From assembly GCA_030141605.1 (NCBI GenBank), contig JAQGDQ010002367.1, positions 186,001 to 250,000 of the forward strand: a stretch of DNA of 64,000 bases. Direction: 5' to 3'. Below are positions 1 to 38,919 of this stretch, piece by piece. Positions within the stretch are counted from its first letter, which is position 1; every line of letters begins with the position of its first letter. The notes beneath the pieces were generated by a model. It saw only the letters and a program-made list of their open reading frames with translations, was not told where the DNA came from and searched no databases. A program made the position numbers and the translations under genes. The DNA is from Tubiluchus corallicola. Taxonomy: Eukaryota; Priapulida; Priapulimorpha; Priapulimorphida; Tubiluchidae.

Positions 1-78
1 CACTGCAATTAACCTCGTCACCCAAGAATTCCTGGAAGCTAAGCATTTAATTACTTGCCTAGCACAGTTTGCTTTTGA
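1..78 (+). mobile_element. Tigger-like DNA transposon, left fragment (copy T1)
   Basis: These bases match the interior of the other Tigger-like copies (around 12670, 48560 and 61345) almost word for word, including CCCAAGAATT followed by CTGGAAGC. The match stops near position 78, where a T-rich tract begins that reads as the 3' tail of a minus-strand LINE. The 5' terminal repeat lies before the window. The other end of the same element resumes at 3719. Confidence 0.75.
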
Positions 79-1856
79 TTTTTTTTATTTATTTATTAAA
101 TATATCCACAATGATCATTACAGCATTGTACATAAAAGTATTTAATAACATATTTAGTATTATGTACACAAGATGCCAAGCCGCAAATGACCCGTGGGGT
201 ACTCAAGAAGTAATTACTTGTTTAGAGCACCCCAAAAGAATGTGGACTGAGTGTAATAGAAAAGAGCAGTAAAGGAGTAGAAAGAAAGGTTAATAGAGAA
301 TAGAAAGAAGGAGAAAGATGTGATGGTATCTGTATGAAGTAACGTGAACTATAGAAATGTAAAAATTGACATAGCCAGCAACGCAATGGATTCCGACAGG
401 GACAGCAGCGTAATTAATCAAATTGATTTATTCTGTATAATTAGAAAAGATTTCACTTTTAAGATTGCTTTTGAAGCTATTTATAGATTAAGAATTTTTT
501 ATGTATTCGTTGATGTTATTCCAAAGTCTAGGGCCAGTGTTAGTGATGAAGTGCCTTGCCGCATCAGCCCTGCAGTACGAAATTCGTTAAATCTTGTTGA
601 GTAATGACTTACGTTAATAGATAATGGGTTTAAAAAGAAAGCGCGGTGAAGTTTATGTTTAGTTTTGTAGATGTAAACAGCGGTATTCAGGTTTATTAAC
701 TCATTTAGCACTAGGATAGAATAATTCTTAAAAAGATTAAGACCTACGTGTTCACGCTTGTTCAAATTAGCTGTCAGTCTTATAAATTTACGTTGTAGAG
801 AGTTTAGTTTAACTAGAGTTGAAGGGTAGGTGTGCCCCCAAAGTATATTACAGTAGGTCAAGTATGGCACTACTAGACAATTATAAAGTGCGATTGGGTG
901 TTCTTTAGTGAAACAATATTTAACTTGACTGATTAACCCGATGTTTTTAGCAATTTTAGAATGAATCATATTTAAGTGTGGTTTCCAATTTAGGTGTTCA
1001 TTTAACATAACACCTAAGAACTTCATTTCGCTTACTTGTTCTACAGCATTACCATCAATTTTTATAATACTGTTCATATTTATAGGTTTGTTATGAGCTT
1101 TGAATAAAATGTATTTAGTTTTAGCTGAATTTAATGCTAATTTACTGATTTTAAACCAGGCTGTAATTTTACTGAGTTCACTATTAATAATGTTAGTGTC
1201 AAGTAACTTGCTGTTGATCTTAAAAAAAAATACCTGTGTCATCAGCAAATTGGAAGACCTTTCCATTGTCAGTAATTCAGTTTTGTAAGTCATTAATGTT
1301 TATTAAAAACAACAGAGGTCCCAAAATAGATTTCTGGGGTACTCCGTGTGTGACTATTGCTTCATTGGAAAGAACATTGTTACATATGACTGCTTGAGTT
1401 CGGTCCTTGAGGTAATTAGCAAACCATGAAATGTATGCGACCCCTCTAATGCCATAGTGGAATAACTTATCTAACAGAATAGCATGATTAACTGTATCAA
1501 AGGCTTTAGAGAGATCGCAGAAAATGCCAATGGCAACAGCGTTTTGTTCTAATGAATTAATTACATTGTTTATTATATTTATTAGGGCTAGCTGTGTAGA
1601 ACTACCCTTTCTAAAGCCATACTGATGATAATAAAGTACATTATGTATAGTCAAGTAGTCTAATAATCTTTTATGGACTATTTTTTCTAATATTTTAGAG
1701 AAAAAAGGTAATAATGATATAGGTCTATAGTTATTAATATCTAAGGAGTCTTTAGCATTAAACACAGGAAAAATTACTGATTTTTTAAGTTGATAATGAG
1801 CAATTGGTTATATACATTAAAGGAGCAGCTAAGTTATCAATTAAGTCAATTATGAG
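79..1856 (-). mobile_element. LINE reverse-transcriptase fragment, CR1/jockey-like (LINE B)
   Basis: Read on the minus strand this is the 3' part of a non-LTR retrotransposon. It begins at about 1856 inside the reverse transcriptase and ends at an AATAAATAAATAAAAAAA-like tail at 79-98, the usual form for a 5'-truncated insertion. The RT motifs are NYRPISLLP, FCDLSKAFDTVNH, GVPQ and FADD, followed by the typical C-terminal domain. Upstream it abuts endonuclease sequence of a different LINE type at 1857. Confidence 0.85.
499..1765 (-). pseudogene. Broken LINE reverse transcriptase
   Basis: Two open stretches, 1765-1277 and 1293-499, are parts of one former protein. The first holds the RT palm up to the GVPQ box. 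The second holds the thumb and C-terminal region (FLGVMLNEHLNWKPH, YCNILWG). Between them an in-frame TGA (complement of 1274-1276) is followed by FADDTG, then a run of nine A on the + strand (1222-1230) shifts the frame. A further deletion and frameshift near 1785 removes the residues between the N.S motif and LKKS. The copy cannot encode an active enzyme. Confidence 0.85.
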
Positions 1857-3035
1857 TTTGCGAAGGTTTGGATTTGGTCAGCTTTTGCACTTAGCCAGGA
1901 GTCCTGCATGGCTCTGAGCTTCTTTTGGACTTTTCTTTTGGCATTGGTGAAGGCAGTTCTCTTTAATGGACACTTGGGGTTGTTTATAAAAGCTCTGTGA
2001 CATTGGTGCTTTTCATTTAGTAGGGTCTGGATGTGATCGTTGTTTTCTTCAAACCAGTCTTGGTGTTTTCTGGTGCATGGTCCAATGGTTTCTATTGCAG
2101 AGGAGTAAATGGCATCACTAAGGGCTTTCCATTGAGTTCCAGGGTCTAGATAACTATTATCCAATGCCTCTAATCTACCGTCCATGTCATTCATGAGTGA
2201 TTGCCTGATGTTTTCCATTTTCAGCTTGGAGATATTCAGCCGCTTGGGTGCCCGTTTTCCCTGCGGTCTTCTTGAGGGGTGGATTCTGATGTTTAGTTTG
2301 TACAGTATAAGCCGGTGGTCTGTCCAACATTCTGCACCGCACATTGCCTTTGTTACTCGGACATCTTGTTTGTCTCTCTGCCTGACGATAAGATAATCTA
2401 GTAGATGCCACTTCTGTGATCGTGGATGTTTCCATGATGTTCTGTTTCGGTGGGAAAGACGCAATACAGAGTTGGTGATGAGCAACTCATGGGATGCATA
2501 AGTTTCCAGGAGCAGAAGTCCATTGTTGCAGTTACCGGTGCCGTTCTTTCATAAGATGCCTTTCCATGTGTCATGGTCTTTTCCAACTCTGGCATTGAAA
2601 TCACCTAGTATGAGTAGTTTATCTGCTCGTGGGACTGCTGAGATGGCTTCATTTAGGTGGCCTCTGGGTTTGTCATTGTGGGTGCATATGCACTTATGAT
2701 GGTGGCGTGTCTCTTTTTTGACAGTGGCAGTCGTAGTGTCATTAGTCTTTCGTTGATGCCTTTTGGTGGAGATTGCAATGTTTTTAGCAAAGATGTTTTG
2801 ATGGCAAAACCCACGCCTGCCTCTAGTTTTTTGCCAATCCAGAAGAAGGTGTAGCCTATTTTGTTTTCTGGCAGTTGTCCCTCTTTGGCAAAGCGAGTTT
2901 CGCTGAGTGCAGCTATGTCGACATTATACCTAGCCAGCTCGCTAGGTATGAATGCTGTTCTTCTGGCTGGTCTGTCAGCTCCAATCTTTTCTTGCAGAGT
3001 GCGCATATTCCATGCGCCAAGTGTTAGCGGTTTTC
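1857..3035 (-). pseudogene. Broken LINE endonuclease/linker ORF
   Basis: The endonuclease is open from WNMRTL near 3020 to a stop at 2653. It then resumes in another frame (LNEAISAVPRADKLLIL) after losing about 20 residues that relatives have. A TGA (complement of 2549-2551) interrupts the sequence after DTWKGIL, and a long open stretch from 2485 to 1850 completes the linker. The deletion, the frame change and the stop show it is a dead copy. Confidence 0.8.
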
Positions 3036-3718
3036 TCCGCTCGTTTCTTTCCTTTCGTTGTTTCTTACCGCTAGGTTGGGATCCCCGCCAGCCGCGTCGT
3101 GCTAGCCAGGGTGAGGTGAAGCAGGCAGTGTTTGGGGCACCTTTTCTAGCCCTTTCCCCATGCTAAGGGAGAAGCAGTGCAATCCTGAAGAGGGCTGCTT
3201 CGTCGCTCAGGTGGCTGCCGAATTCCAACGCTGCTTCGGTGGAAAGCGAGCCTATGGCCTGAGCCGCCGTCAGCCTCACTCTCTCGTCCACGCCCTTCTT
3301 TACCCAGTGGCATGACATAGTCGAGATGACTGGAGATGGGTCCAGATGCAGTAGATGACCATCAGCATCTCCAGTGCCTTGCTGTGCCCTGTTTGCACTC
3401 CACAGCACTTCGCTGTGACTGCCTTCTTGCCCATTGAACCAGACACGTTTCTTCCGCGCTTTCCGCCAGCCTCAGTCTTCGTGTATTTGGGATAGGCATA
3501 TCCCACCCTCAGGCAGAGCCCTTGAATTCACTCACGTGGTTTGGCCGGTCATTCAAAACCGTTGCCCGAGGTGTGGCCACTGCCATACACAAGCAGTATC
3601 CGTGGAACCATACGTGAGCTAGATACAGGAGTGGGAATCAAGTAGGATCCAGGCCATCCCAATAGGGAGTGACTGCCTTTCACCGTGAGGTACCATCCCT
3701 CCTCTCGTACCCTACACC
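1857..3718 (-). mobile_element. LINE 5' region and AP endonuclease, CFDP2-like family (LINE A)
   Basis: On the minus strand a 5' untranslated-like segment (3718-3020) leads to an apurinic endonuclease domain starting LGAWNMRTLQEK and containing ELARYNVDIAALSETR, ISAYAPTMTNP and LILGDFNARVG. The linker that follows (DVRVTKAMCGAECWTDHR, RKHQDWF, MQDSWLSAKADQIQTFA) is the sequence often annotated as craniofacial development protein 2-like. The element stops abruptly at 1857, before any RT of its own type. Confidence 0.85.
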
Positions 3719-3852
3719 CTTTTGCAGTGCATAAGTAAGCTGGTGACTCATACTTCTATACCAGTAATACTACACCCAACAGTTAATAAGTTCAGTTGGT
3801 TAATTGGGTCAAAACACTTCGGTCCCAAAGTGTGTCTATTAAGCGGTGCTGC
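3719..3852 (+). mobile_element. Tigger-like DNA transposon, right end (copy T1)
   Basis: From TTTTGCAGTGCATAAG onward the sequence matches the 3' ends of the other copies (13560-13690, 49317-49435, 61835-61963), including TTAATTGGGTCAAAACAC and a decayed terminal CTATTAAGCGG. The two T1 fragments lack the roughly 700 bp interior seen in fuller copies, so the element was either already deleted or lost sequence when the LINE block arrived. Confidence 0.75.
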
Positions 3853-6442
3853 TGATATTAACTATCAGTATATTTATGTTGTAGACTTGATAAGTTTCAG
3901 TTTAGGGATTAATTCGATATAATATAGTCAATATAGAGCTTACAAGCAGATGTTTTCTATGCAATAAATCAACTTTTACATCAAGCTTGACTCTTATTAT
4001 GAGCTTTTACAGTATAAAATGTTGCAGCAAATAAAAATGTTATATTTATTATACTAGAAATTTAGCATAAAGCTTATTTCATTTGATTTTTATCTCTCCG
4101 TTGATCACCATTGCAAATTTTAACAAACGCCATTTTTTCATTGCATTACAAGACAAATGACATAAACTGAGCGCTGACGATAGTGTATTTCTTTACGCAT
4201 AGGTACATAGGTATATAGGTACAGAATGTAACCATTGGTTGGCCTTTATGGTTTTAACCCTGGCTTACTGACTCCATAAGTAGGTACATGTCCTTACATA
4301 AAAATATGTGATCACTGTTGTATATTTTATGGCTTCTTTAAATGCTATTACTTTCAAGTGGAGTTATACGGTCAAAACACTGTTTCACTGTAAGCTGCTG
4401 GCTGCTCTACTGACATTCACTTTGTTGGACATCGCGAGTTCTTATAGTAATTGCATAAACCTCTGGATGGTTGTACCTCAAATTCGAAAATAAATTTGTT
4501 GTTGAACTGCATACTGTACTGATTTCTTTCTGACTGCAGGTGGTTGTGCTGGTAAAAATCTGTCCTAGTACCTTCCAAATGCAGCTTTGAGCACTCAACT
4601 TTTTAACAATAATTGAATTAAAATTCTGGTTCATTTTTGCAAGATAGTGTGACTCAAAATTCATCTATGCCTGTAAACATTGAATTAACATTGGGGCTTT
4701 TTTGATTGAGTCACACAATACGCATAGCTTTTTTGTGCCTATTATGATAGGAGGGTTGGATGCTTCAAGAGCAGTTGTTAGGTGATCACCTTTTAATTAT
4801 AATCAATTCTCTAGTACATTTGTGAAATTTTAAAATTCATTGTCAACCTGAATAAATGATATGGAAAGCTTTGTAAACCTTAGCCTGCAACTTACTCATA
4901 ACTGGCTGGGTAAGTAGCAACTCCTCTCCCAAAATGCAGTAAGCACTACTGTACCTCACTACTGCATGTGCTGTCTAAACAATCATTTAGTGTCTAGACA
5001 CAAATTTAAGTGCCACACAGATAAAACAATTATCTTGATTGAGCTGGATAGTAGCGCTGGAATAAAAATTGCATCTTAGGCTTGAGGTATGGGCCATATG
5101 GGTGAAGTAATAATTTTACGTTTTTAGGTTTATTGCTATGACTTGCGACAACTTGAAACTTTAAGCTTGTACACAAGTTTAGACTTCATAGCCTGTGTAG
5201 TAATAGTTTATTTCAAAATTATACTTGAACCTAACAAACTTGTGAAAATTTATCATATAACATAAAAATTTAGTATCAACATTGAAGAATAGTAATTGGG
5301 CTTATAATACTTAAGAATGTGTCTGCGAGAGCACCATGCAGAGGGTGGCACATGAGGGGTGACGAATTTATATCATTTTTTTCTATCATGAAGGGCGACC
5401 CCCTAAAACCATGTAACCAAGATATCAAATCGATCGAGCTACTATTAGCAGAGAAATGACCACATCAAGAAATTGACCTCAGAGGCAAAAAAATCGCTAT
5501 TTTGGAGGGTTATTTTAACTTTTTCTCCTGTATAAACTATTATAGATGGGTCGATGTAAGTTGGCTGGTACATAGACACAGACATTGTCTTCTGATATCC
5601 TAACTTTTTCTGACATATTATTAATAGTATCAGAGAACGGGATTTTTCAAATTCGGCTCTTTGTTAAGAGTCCAGGGAGAGGTTAAGTTGTAAGGCTCAT
5701 AACTCGCCCACTGCGGGGCTACAGAACTTCTGGTTTTCAATTATGTGTTAGCCATCATCCTCACTAATAGTATAAAAAAGAAAATTCGCTGGAGCCTGTT
5801 TCAGTATTTAGTACTGGCACTTTAAAATTTCACAAAAATCAGCAAAATTCGCCTTTTTTGTAGTTTTTCAATATTTTTTCTATCTATGTGCTGGATTATA
5901 AGTGACAAATCTGTATTCTAAATTTCATGAAAACGCACGAGTTGACATAATATCATGAATGATATTATATAGAGGGGGCACTGTTAGAAAAAACTGCCAT
6001 ATCAACACACTCTTTTACTTTCCATAGTAATTCCGTCCATGTGTAAAAAGCAGACATACTTGGCTCAGGTCGTTATATGACAGTAGATATTTAGCCACGT
6101 TTAACCTGCATTTTCTGTGACTAGTGCTCTGCATTCCTAGTAGCAATAGATTCCTTTGCCATGGAAATTACTAGAAATTTGCGAATTTCATCTTAAATTG
6201 GTTTAGTTATGTCGGAATTTTCATATGACTACAAATATGAATAATTGCCTTTTCTGATGGATTTCTGGACAGGACATCATGCATGCCCCTAGTACCGAGT
6301 CCGACCCTGATTCAGGGCATTCTCTACACACTGAATCACTAGTGGATACCAGGAAAGACTAAACAATAAGCCCTCTAATAGAAAAGAAGTACCGATTGTT
6401 AAGATTGAGAGTCATTGCTAGCGAAAGAATCTGACAACACTT

Positions 6443-6485
<43 letters not shown>

Positions 6486-8451
6486 GAAATCCGTTCATTT
6501 TTTATACTTTTTATATGAATAAGCTTCATGGCTATACATAGACCATAATATCTAAATAATAGAGAAAGAATTATCGATGCAGGTAGATTAGCACTAGAAG
6601 ATAGATACGGAAATATAGACAAATATATCATGGGGAAAGTGATAAAGTGAAAATCTTACAGTCTAAACATGAGACAATATAAGCGTATGGGTCGCTTCTA
6701 GGGGGATGGCGGTGATATTTAGCACAGAAAATTTTTCTTCGCCCAAAATTTATTTGTGGCACAAAATCGATACTTCTGACAAAAAATATTAATAGTGTGA
6801 TTGAATGATTGCGCCAATGGCACAAAAATTTTTGATGTTTTACAGTCTAAAAATCACCGGACAAATGATATCAAGTCTGTCCCATATTTTTTGGGCTTTC
6901 GCTCAGATTTAGGGCAATTTTCTTTGTGTCCTGGCTTGTACGCATATGTAAGACAATGAGTAATAACTAGGTAATAACCTGTACATAACATTTACAAAGC
7001 ATAGAAAATAAACAGTACATAAAACATTTTCCAGTCCTTGCAAGAAGCAATTTCCATTTCGTAGATATTTCATTTTTTTAAGATTGGAAGCGCTCTAAAT
7101 GCGGTCCAGTGTCTTTAGTACAGGCTAATAGATTCACAATATTCGTTTCGTGCGGATAACTAGTCACAATGCCGCATTTAACGCTGGTAAACAGCCCAGA
7201 AAACGAACATTTTAGTTCAGCAGTGGCCGCCATCTTGAATGCTGGAGTCCAATCCTGTCGGTAGTTTAACCAATGTGCTGGCCAGGCCCCTAGTTGCCGA
7301 AGATGAATATTTATGATGTTTTGAAGTATTTTGACAAGATTTGACAACTCATGTTTACCTACACGAAGCTTTTTGATGAACGTTCTTACTATATTTTCAC
7401 CCTGATATATGCCTCTTTCAGGGGTCTTTTACAATAGGGTGGAAATTCGCTCCATCAAAATTGTCACTGCAGCATAGTGGGATGGGATGCTCTATTCACA
7501 TACATATAGATATTTTTGTCCCTGCCCCCACAGTGGGTGAGATATAAGACTTTGAAATGACTGAGTATTTGCATCTTGCACGTAATGTGAGCTTAAAGAC
7601 CCCCAGTAGAGCCGAAAGAGGGGGGTTTGGGACAAAAGTCGAAAAGTCATTTTGGAGAAGATAACAAGATCCAATACTGTGCAGAGTCATATCTATTCAA
7701 ACTCAGTAGTTGCTGCATGGCTAATCCTTCAAATATGAGTAAAAAAATAGAGAAAAATAGGTATTTTTTCATGAAAATCGGCCTATGCCGTACCTCTGCT
7801 ACTATGAGGAGTTGGGCCAAGCGGATTCACATAGTGAATACTAGTGACTAGTGGACCTCATACCCGAATTTTGGTCCGAATCGGTTACCTAGCCTTGTGC
7901 TGGAATTTTTCGATTTTGCATGGTCTTCTCGCGGACGCGCTCATAAAAGATTCTGTCTGCTGTGAATGTGCCAAGCTTTGCCATAAGAATCGGTGATTAG
8001 AGAAGCTTTGCGTGTAGATTACATCATTCTCTCGCACTCACGCCAAATCCGTAAAACATGCCGGTACGGAAATGTACACATTTGAAATTGGAAACAAAAA
8101 TTTTAAGTTTTTTTACATTTCTTTTACTGAAAGTACCTATATATTCTTTGTGTTTTATCAACAGTATGTTAAAAATCTTCAATGTCTGTGATCTTAACAT
8201 GTCTCCAATGGCTTATTTTTATTTTGATTACTTTGGAAGCAACATCTCATCCAGTTTGCTCTCTCTATTTTATTTATAGCTGCAGTGATCTTACATACTT
8301 TTAAGCGGGACTAATACATTTGGGACGGCACCATAAATTTTTAAAGCAGCAGAGCTATGGTGCTTTGTAACTATGTAGTAGCATATTATGCTTTAGCCAA
8401 TTAATACTAAAATCTGGCAGTTTACATGGATAAATGCTTTGGTATATTCAG
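3853..8451. other. No recognised gene; probably PI4KA intron or upstream flank
   Basis: I see no exon here with supporting protein similarity. It contains AT-rich unique sequence, a TA microsatellite at 6445-6483 and stretches that look like old unclassified repeats (about 5320-6000 and 6700-7480). Because the first visible PI4KA exon begins in mid-protein, this stretch is most likely intronic. Confidence 0.5.
6445..6483. repeat. (TA)n microsatellite
   Basis: About 19 uninterrupted TA units lie between TTGG and ATAGAAAT. Confidence 0.95.
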
Positions 8452-34974
<26,523 letters not shown>

Positions 34975-35740
34975 AAATGCTTTACTTTTTTGTACCTGCA
35001 TGCAGGTAATGTGCAAGTAGAAATCTTGCCAAAATGGCACAATTGAGTTTTAAAGCTGCTCTGAAGGCAAAATATGTGATTGGGTGTCAAAATGTAGTTT
35101 AGACATTTCTGATAACCATATTAAATTTAACAGGAAAGCTTTGTACAAACAAAAAAAAAACTGTATTAGTTTCGGCATGATGGCTCGGATGTCTGTGCTT
35201 GCGCGTACGTGGGAAAACACATTAAAAATGCTACTGTGTCAGAAGTAATCTTTGTGAATTTAATCTAAAATAAATATTATTGTTATGATAGCTTAATTGG
35301 CTAATAGCCATGGCTTTTTTGGCTAATGCAAGTACAGCAATAAAGATTTTAACTATTCTGCCTAAATTTAATGAAAACTATATTTGACCTAGGTTAGAAG
35401 TTACTGAATGGCTATGATTTTTTCTGCAATTTTGAAGCATTTTTGCAATGATAATAATTGCTTTAATATTAGTATTAGTGTTAGTATTACTATTGTAACT
35501 CTGGCAGTGGGACATTTAAAAAGTAAGAATGATTAGAAATCCGCAAAGTTAGCTACGCTTAGTGGCAGTAATAAAGCAACACAGCTTGGGTACCTATGTT
35601 GTCATGCTAAAACTTTGCTTGCTGCTACCTTGTTACTAAAATTTTTTCATCAATCGCATATAGTGGATTGAAGTAACTGAAGAAAAAGCTGTAATTTGAA
35701 CTTAACATTCTACCCTGCTTTAAGGCCTGTAAATAAAGAA
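34975..35740 (+). other. PI4KA: PI4KA 3' untranslated region (approximate)
   Basis: The sequence after the TAA at 34972-34974 has no reading frame of note and carries several AATAAA signals (35269, 35339, 35732). The true cleavage site cannot be chosen from sequence alone. Confidence 0.55.
35269..35274 (+). terminator. PI4KA: Candidate poly(A) signal of PI4KA
   Basis: AATAAA lies about 295 bp after the stop codon. Further AATAAA hexamers at 35339-35344 and 35732-35737 are alternatives. Confidence 0.45.
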
Positions 35741-38700
35741 TTATTTGGATATTATTAATTTTATAGCTGTAATTTATTTTTAATTGCATCAGTAATGCAG
35801 AAAGCTGAAATGGTACTAATTTAAAAAATGCACGTGCTGTTATTTTTCATTAAACACGCCTTAAGCATGATTGTTTATTGCAGTTGTCTTTATAATCCTA
35901 CACGCATATTTGCACACTTGTGTGAATAATTGTTTAGAATTCAATTTGTACTTATTTTGTGAAATACAGATTTAATGCATATATCAAAATGAGACTACGT
36001 GTATAATTAAATTTTCCTGATAGAGTTAATTGTTTTTGTTGCAAAAATAAACAAAAAGTCTGTTACAATTCCCCAGCTGCTTCCATTTACCTAAATCGAC
36101 TTTCTTGTAATGAGCAGACTGTTTGTTGGTATCAATCAATCTATTGGTTTTATTTTGCTGGCAATAGCTGTTGATTTGGCTAGTAAATGGGTAAATAGTC
36201 AACCACTGTAGTTTATTCAATTAAAGCTGCACTCTAAACAGTGCAAAAAACGTCATTGCCTCATGAAAATAGATGGATGCTTATTCTTTTTAAATAATGA
36301 ACAATATTAGGAAATAATAATAGTAAGCTATCTACATATATAAGGTGTAAAGCAATCTAATCTAGACGTATTCAGCCTGCAGTGCAAACATGCTCCCAGT
36401 TTTGGGAAATGTTTATTTTAGTCGTTTGTTAGAAGTCCAAATGTGACTATAAGCAACTTGCCTCAGTTACAAGCAATACCATTTCAGCTGAAAAATTAGA
36501 AAGAAAAGCAGATGGTTCTGCAGATTGTTTTCTGATTGAATTATAGTATTGCATCTGCATCTCATTATGCTTTGCAGTTGTATGATTGTAAACTTGATTG
36601 TCCCAAATAACCTCTACCTTGCAAATGTTATACCCATTTAGGCCATCAGCAACAGATTTCAGTCACTAGTAAATTACTGGGTGTGTTATAGCTGTAACTA
36701 TGTGTATTAAAATAACTGGTACCCTATTATATGAATAAGTTCTTGTATTTTGTTTTTATTAATAGATTGTTCAAAGTTGTATGATTAAGTAGAACATGTC
36801 AAATTGTTTCATTTTTTGTAGCTTAAAACTTAACTGCTAAAACACTGAACAGCCAATTGCATGGTGTTAAGTCATGTAATGACAAGATTGGTGGGGGTTT
36901 GGCAAGGTGCAATGTCATCTCCTTTTTGATGTTTATTTGGAAGGTTTATTTAAATTCACCACATTATAAGATTGCAATGGGATAATTAATGTTTTTAATT
37001 ATATTGGTTATCATTTGTTTAGACTTTTAGTTTATAGGGATGACAACATGTATGAAAATTAACAGTAGGTGATAATTATATCAAAGCGTTCAACATCAAT
37101 TTTGTAAATATTAGAGCAACAGTCATTATATTCTAGTCTAAGTGTTTATATGTCATGGTTTATAATATTGAAACGATAGATGACGGCAGGGTCTTTAAAT
37201 GGATTTATGAAGCTAATCAATTTGGGGCAGATGAAAGCATAAGATTCAGTTGCACAAAAGTTAATATAATCAATCTTTTATATAAAGCTGAATAATTAAT
37301 TTTGGACCTTATTACAATTCCTTCTAAAACAATCTATATTAACTACTTGTGTTTATGTAACTTAAATATTACTGTAACTCTTCCAGCAACTACCTAACCA
37401 ACAATTAGCTATTATTAATGTTTCTATATTGCAAACTTCAGTGTTTAATTACTAATTATGTCGAACATCGTCAACATTTAGCTTGTTAGGACAATTTCAA
37501 ATTTTTTTGTGTATGACATGCTTCACTGGCTAAATTAGAAAATAAATTGTATCTGATATATGATAGTTAACACAAATTGAAGTGAAAAAGGCACGACAGG
37601 ACACGTATAGCAGTTTGAAACCCTTGTATACAACGGTACTTAACTGTATGTGGAATTGTATTCTGATTATTGTATTAATTGTCTCTACTTTATTGTTAAT
37701 TTTTATTGTATTTCTCTTTGCATGCTATGAGTACATTGTAAATATTAATAATAATAATAAAAAATTATAAGAATACATGGTGCCTAGTTTGTATCTGTGG
37801 TCTAAAAGCCTTTCACAAAATTGATCATGCTATGTTATAGTCATATCTATAGATTAGATTCTATTTACCTCCCATTAAAACCAATGAAAAAATTATGTGA
37901 GGTAAAACTTACAGTGGTTTGCACAAAAAGTTTACCCAATTTCAATACAACTTTTTTTGTTTTTTTCATGACAGTTACGGCTTGTGGTGTGCGTGTGTGT
38001 GTGTGATAGGTATGCTATGGTGGGGCGATGTATGTACATCGTGTGGTGTGAGTTTTCGTTTAAGGTTTGCAAGCAGAATTCGTTTGCAGGGTCTGGCTAG
38101 TGATTTAGTAAAGATCAGTGATTATAACTCCCAGCTCCCTACATAAATCTTGCGGATCTGCAGATGTTCAAATTTCACACATATATCACATTTGCCCTAG
38201 TTCAGTGATCTCATGCGACTGCAAATAGTGCAATTACAACTTTCATTATCTTGTCTGATTAACTTGCTGAGAAATTTCACTTTTTACACAATATTCATTA
38301 ATTTTGTTGCAATGAGTAGTTGCAGGTAAAAAGAGCCAACGGATCTAGTAAGAGCGGTTCTTAAGCCCTTTAATGATCACACTTTTGTGTCAAGATCGTT
38401 TTTGCGTTTTGTGCGTTATTGGTAAATTTCGTAACTGTTTTATGCTGTTTTGTTCAGTAGTGAAGCGTTTTTCAGAGGGTACTGGCGGATTTTTCTCAAG
38501 TAATTAAATTATTCGCTTACTTAAACAAAAACAGCCATCTTCAAATATTCGCGTACTTAAACAAAAACAATCAACATCTTCACTGTCGAATCGGAAATAT
38601 CCAATCGGATATGTTATTTATGCAAATGTAGGACAAACTTTTTGTGCGCTAATATCTGTAAAAAAATTGTGTAAAATTTCACGCAGCAGCAGGTCACAGC

Positions 38701-38900
38701 TTAGCTGGAACAATAGGTTGCCATGGTATTTGCCACATGCAGCTGCTATGTTCACTGTCTTGCTGTAGCTTATAACATCACACTACCGTGGATACGCTCG
38801 AACCTCTTCACCACCGGTGGCGAGTAAACAGACATCAATAAAAAGTGTCTGTTTGCGAGAGCAACAACACGATCAATTTGATTTACAAATCGCACCAAAT
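35741..38900. other. Intergenic, no recognised gene
   Basis: AT-rich DNA without conserved coding sequence. A TAATAATAATAA tract at about 37748 follows a stretch (37560-37770) that could be the 3' end of a plus-strand retroelement, but no protein motif confirms this. Confidence 0.4.
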
Positions 38901-38919
38901 ATCTTTGGCGTCAATTTGC

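Noticed and set aside
2861-3166. Plus-strand 101-codon frame with apparent leader
   Set aside because: Antisense shadow of the LINE A endonuclease and 5' region.
4885-4909. Possible 25-bp PI4KA micro-exon between CTTAG and GTAAGT
   Set aside because: Good-looking splice signals but no coding similarity and far too short to support.
37582-37770. 62-codon frame with a hydrophobic segment and TAA-repeat end
   Set aside because: Composition reflects AT-rich DNA; possibly a retroelement 3' end, no coding support.
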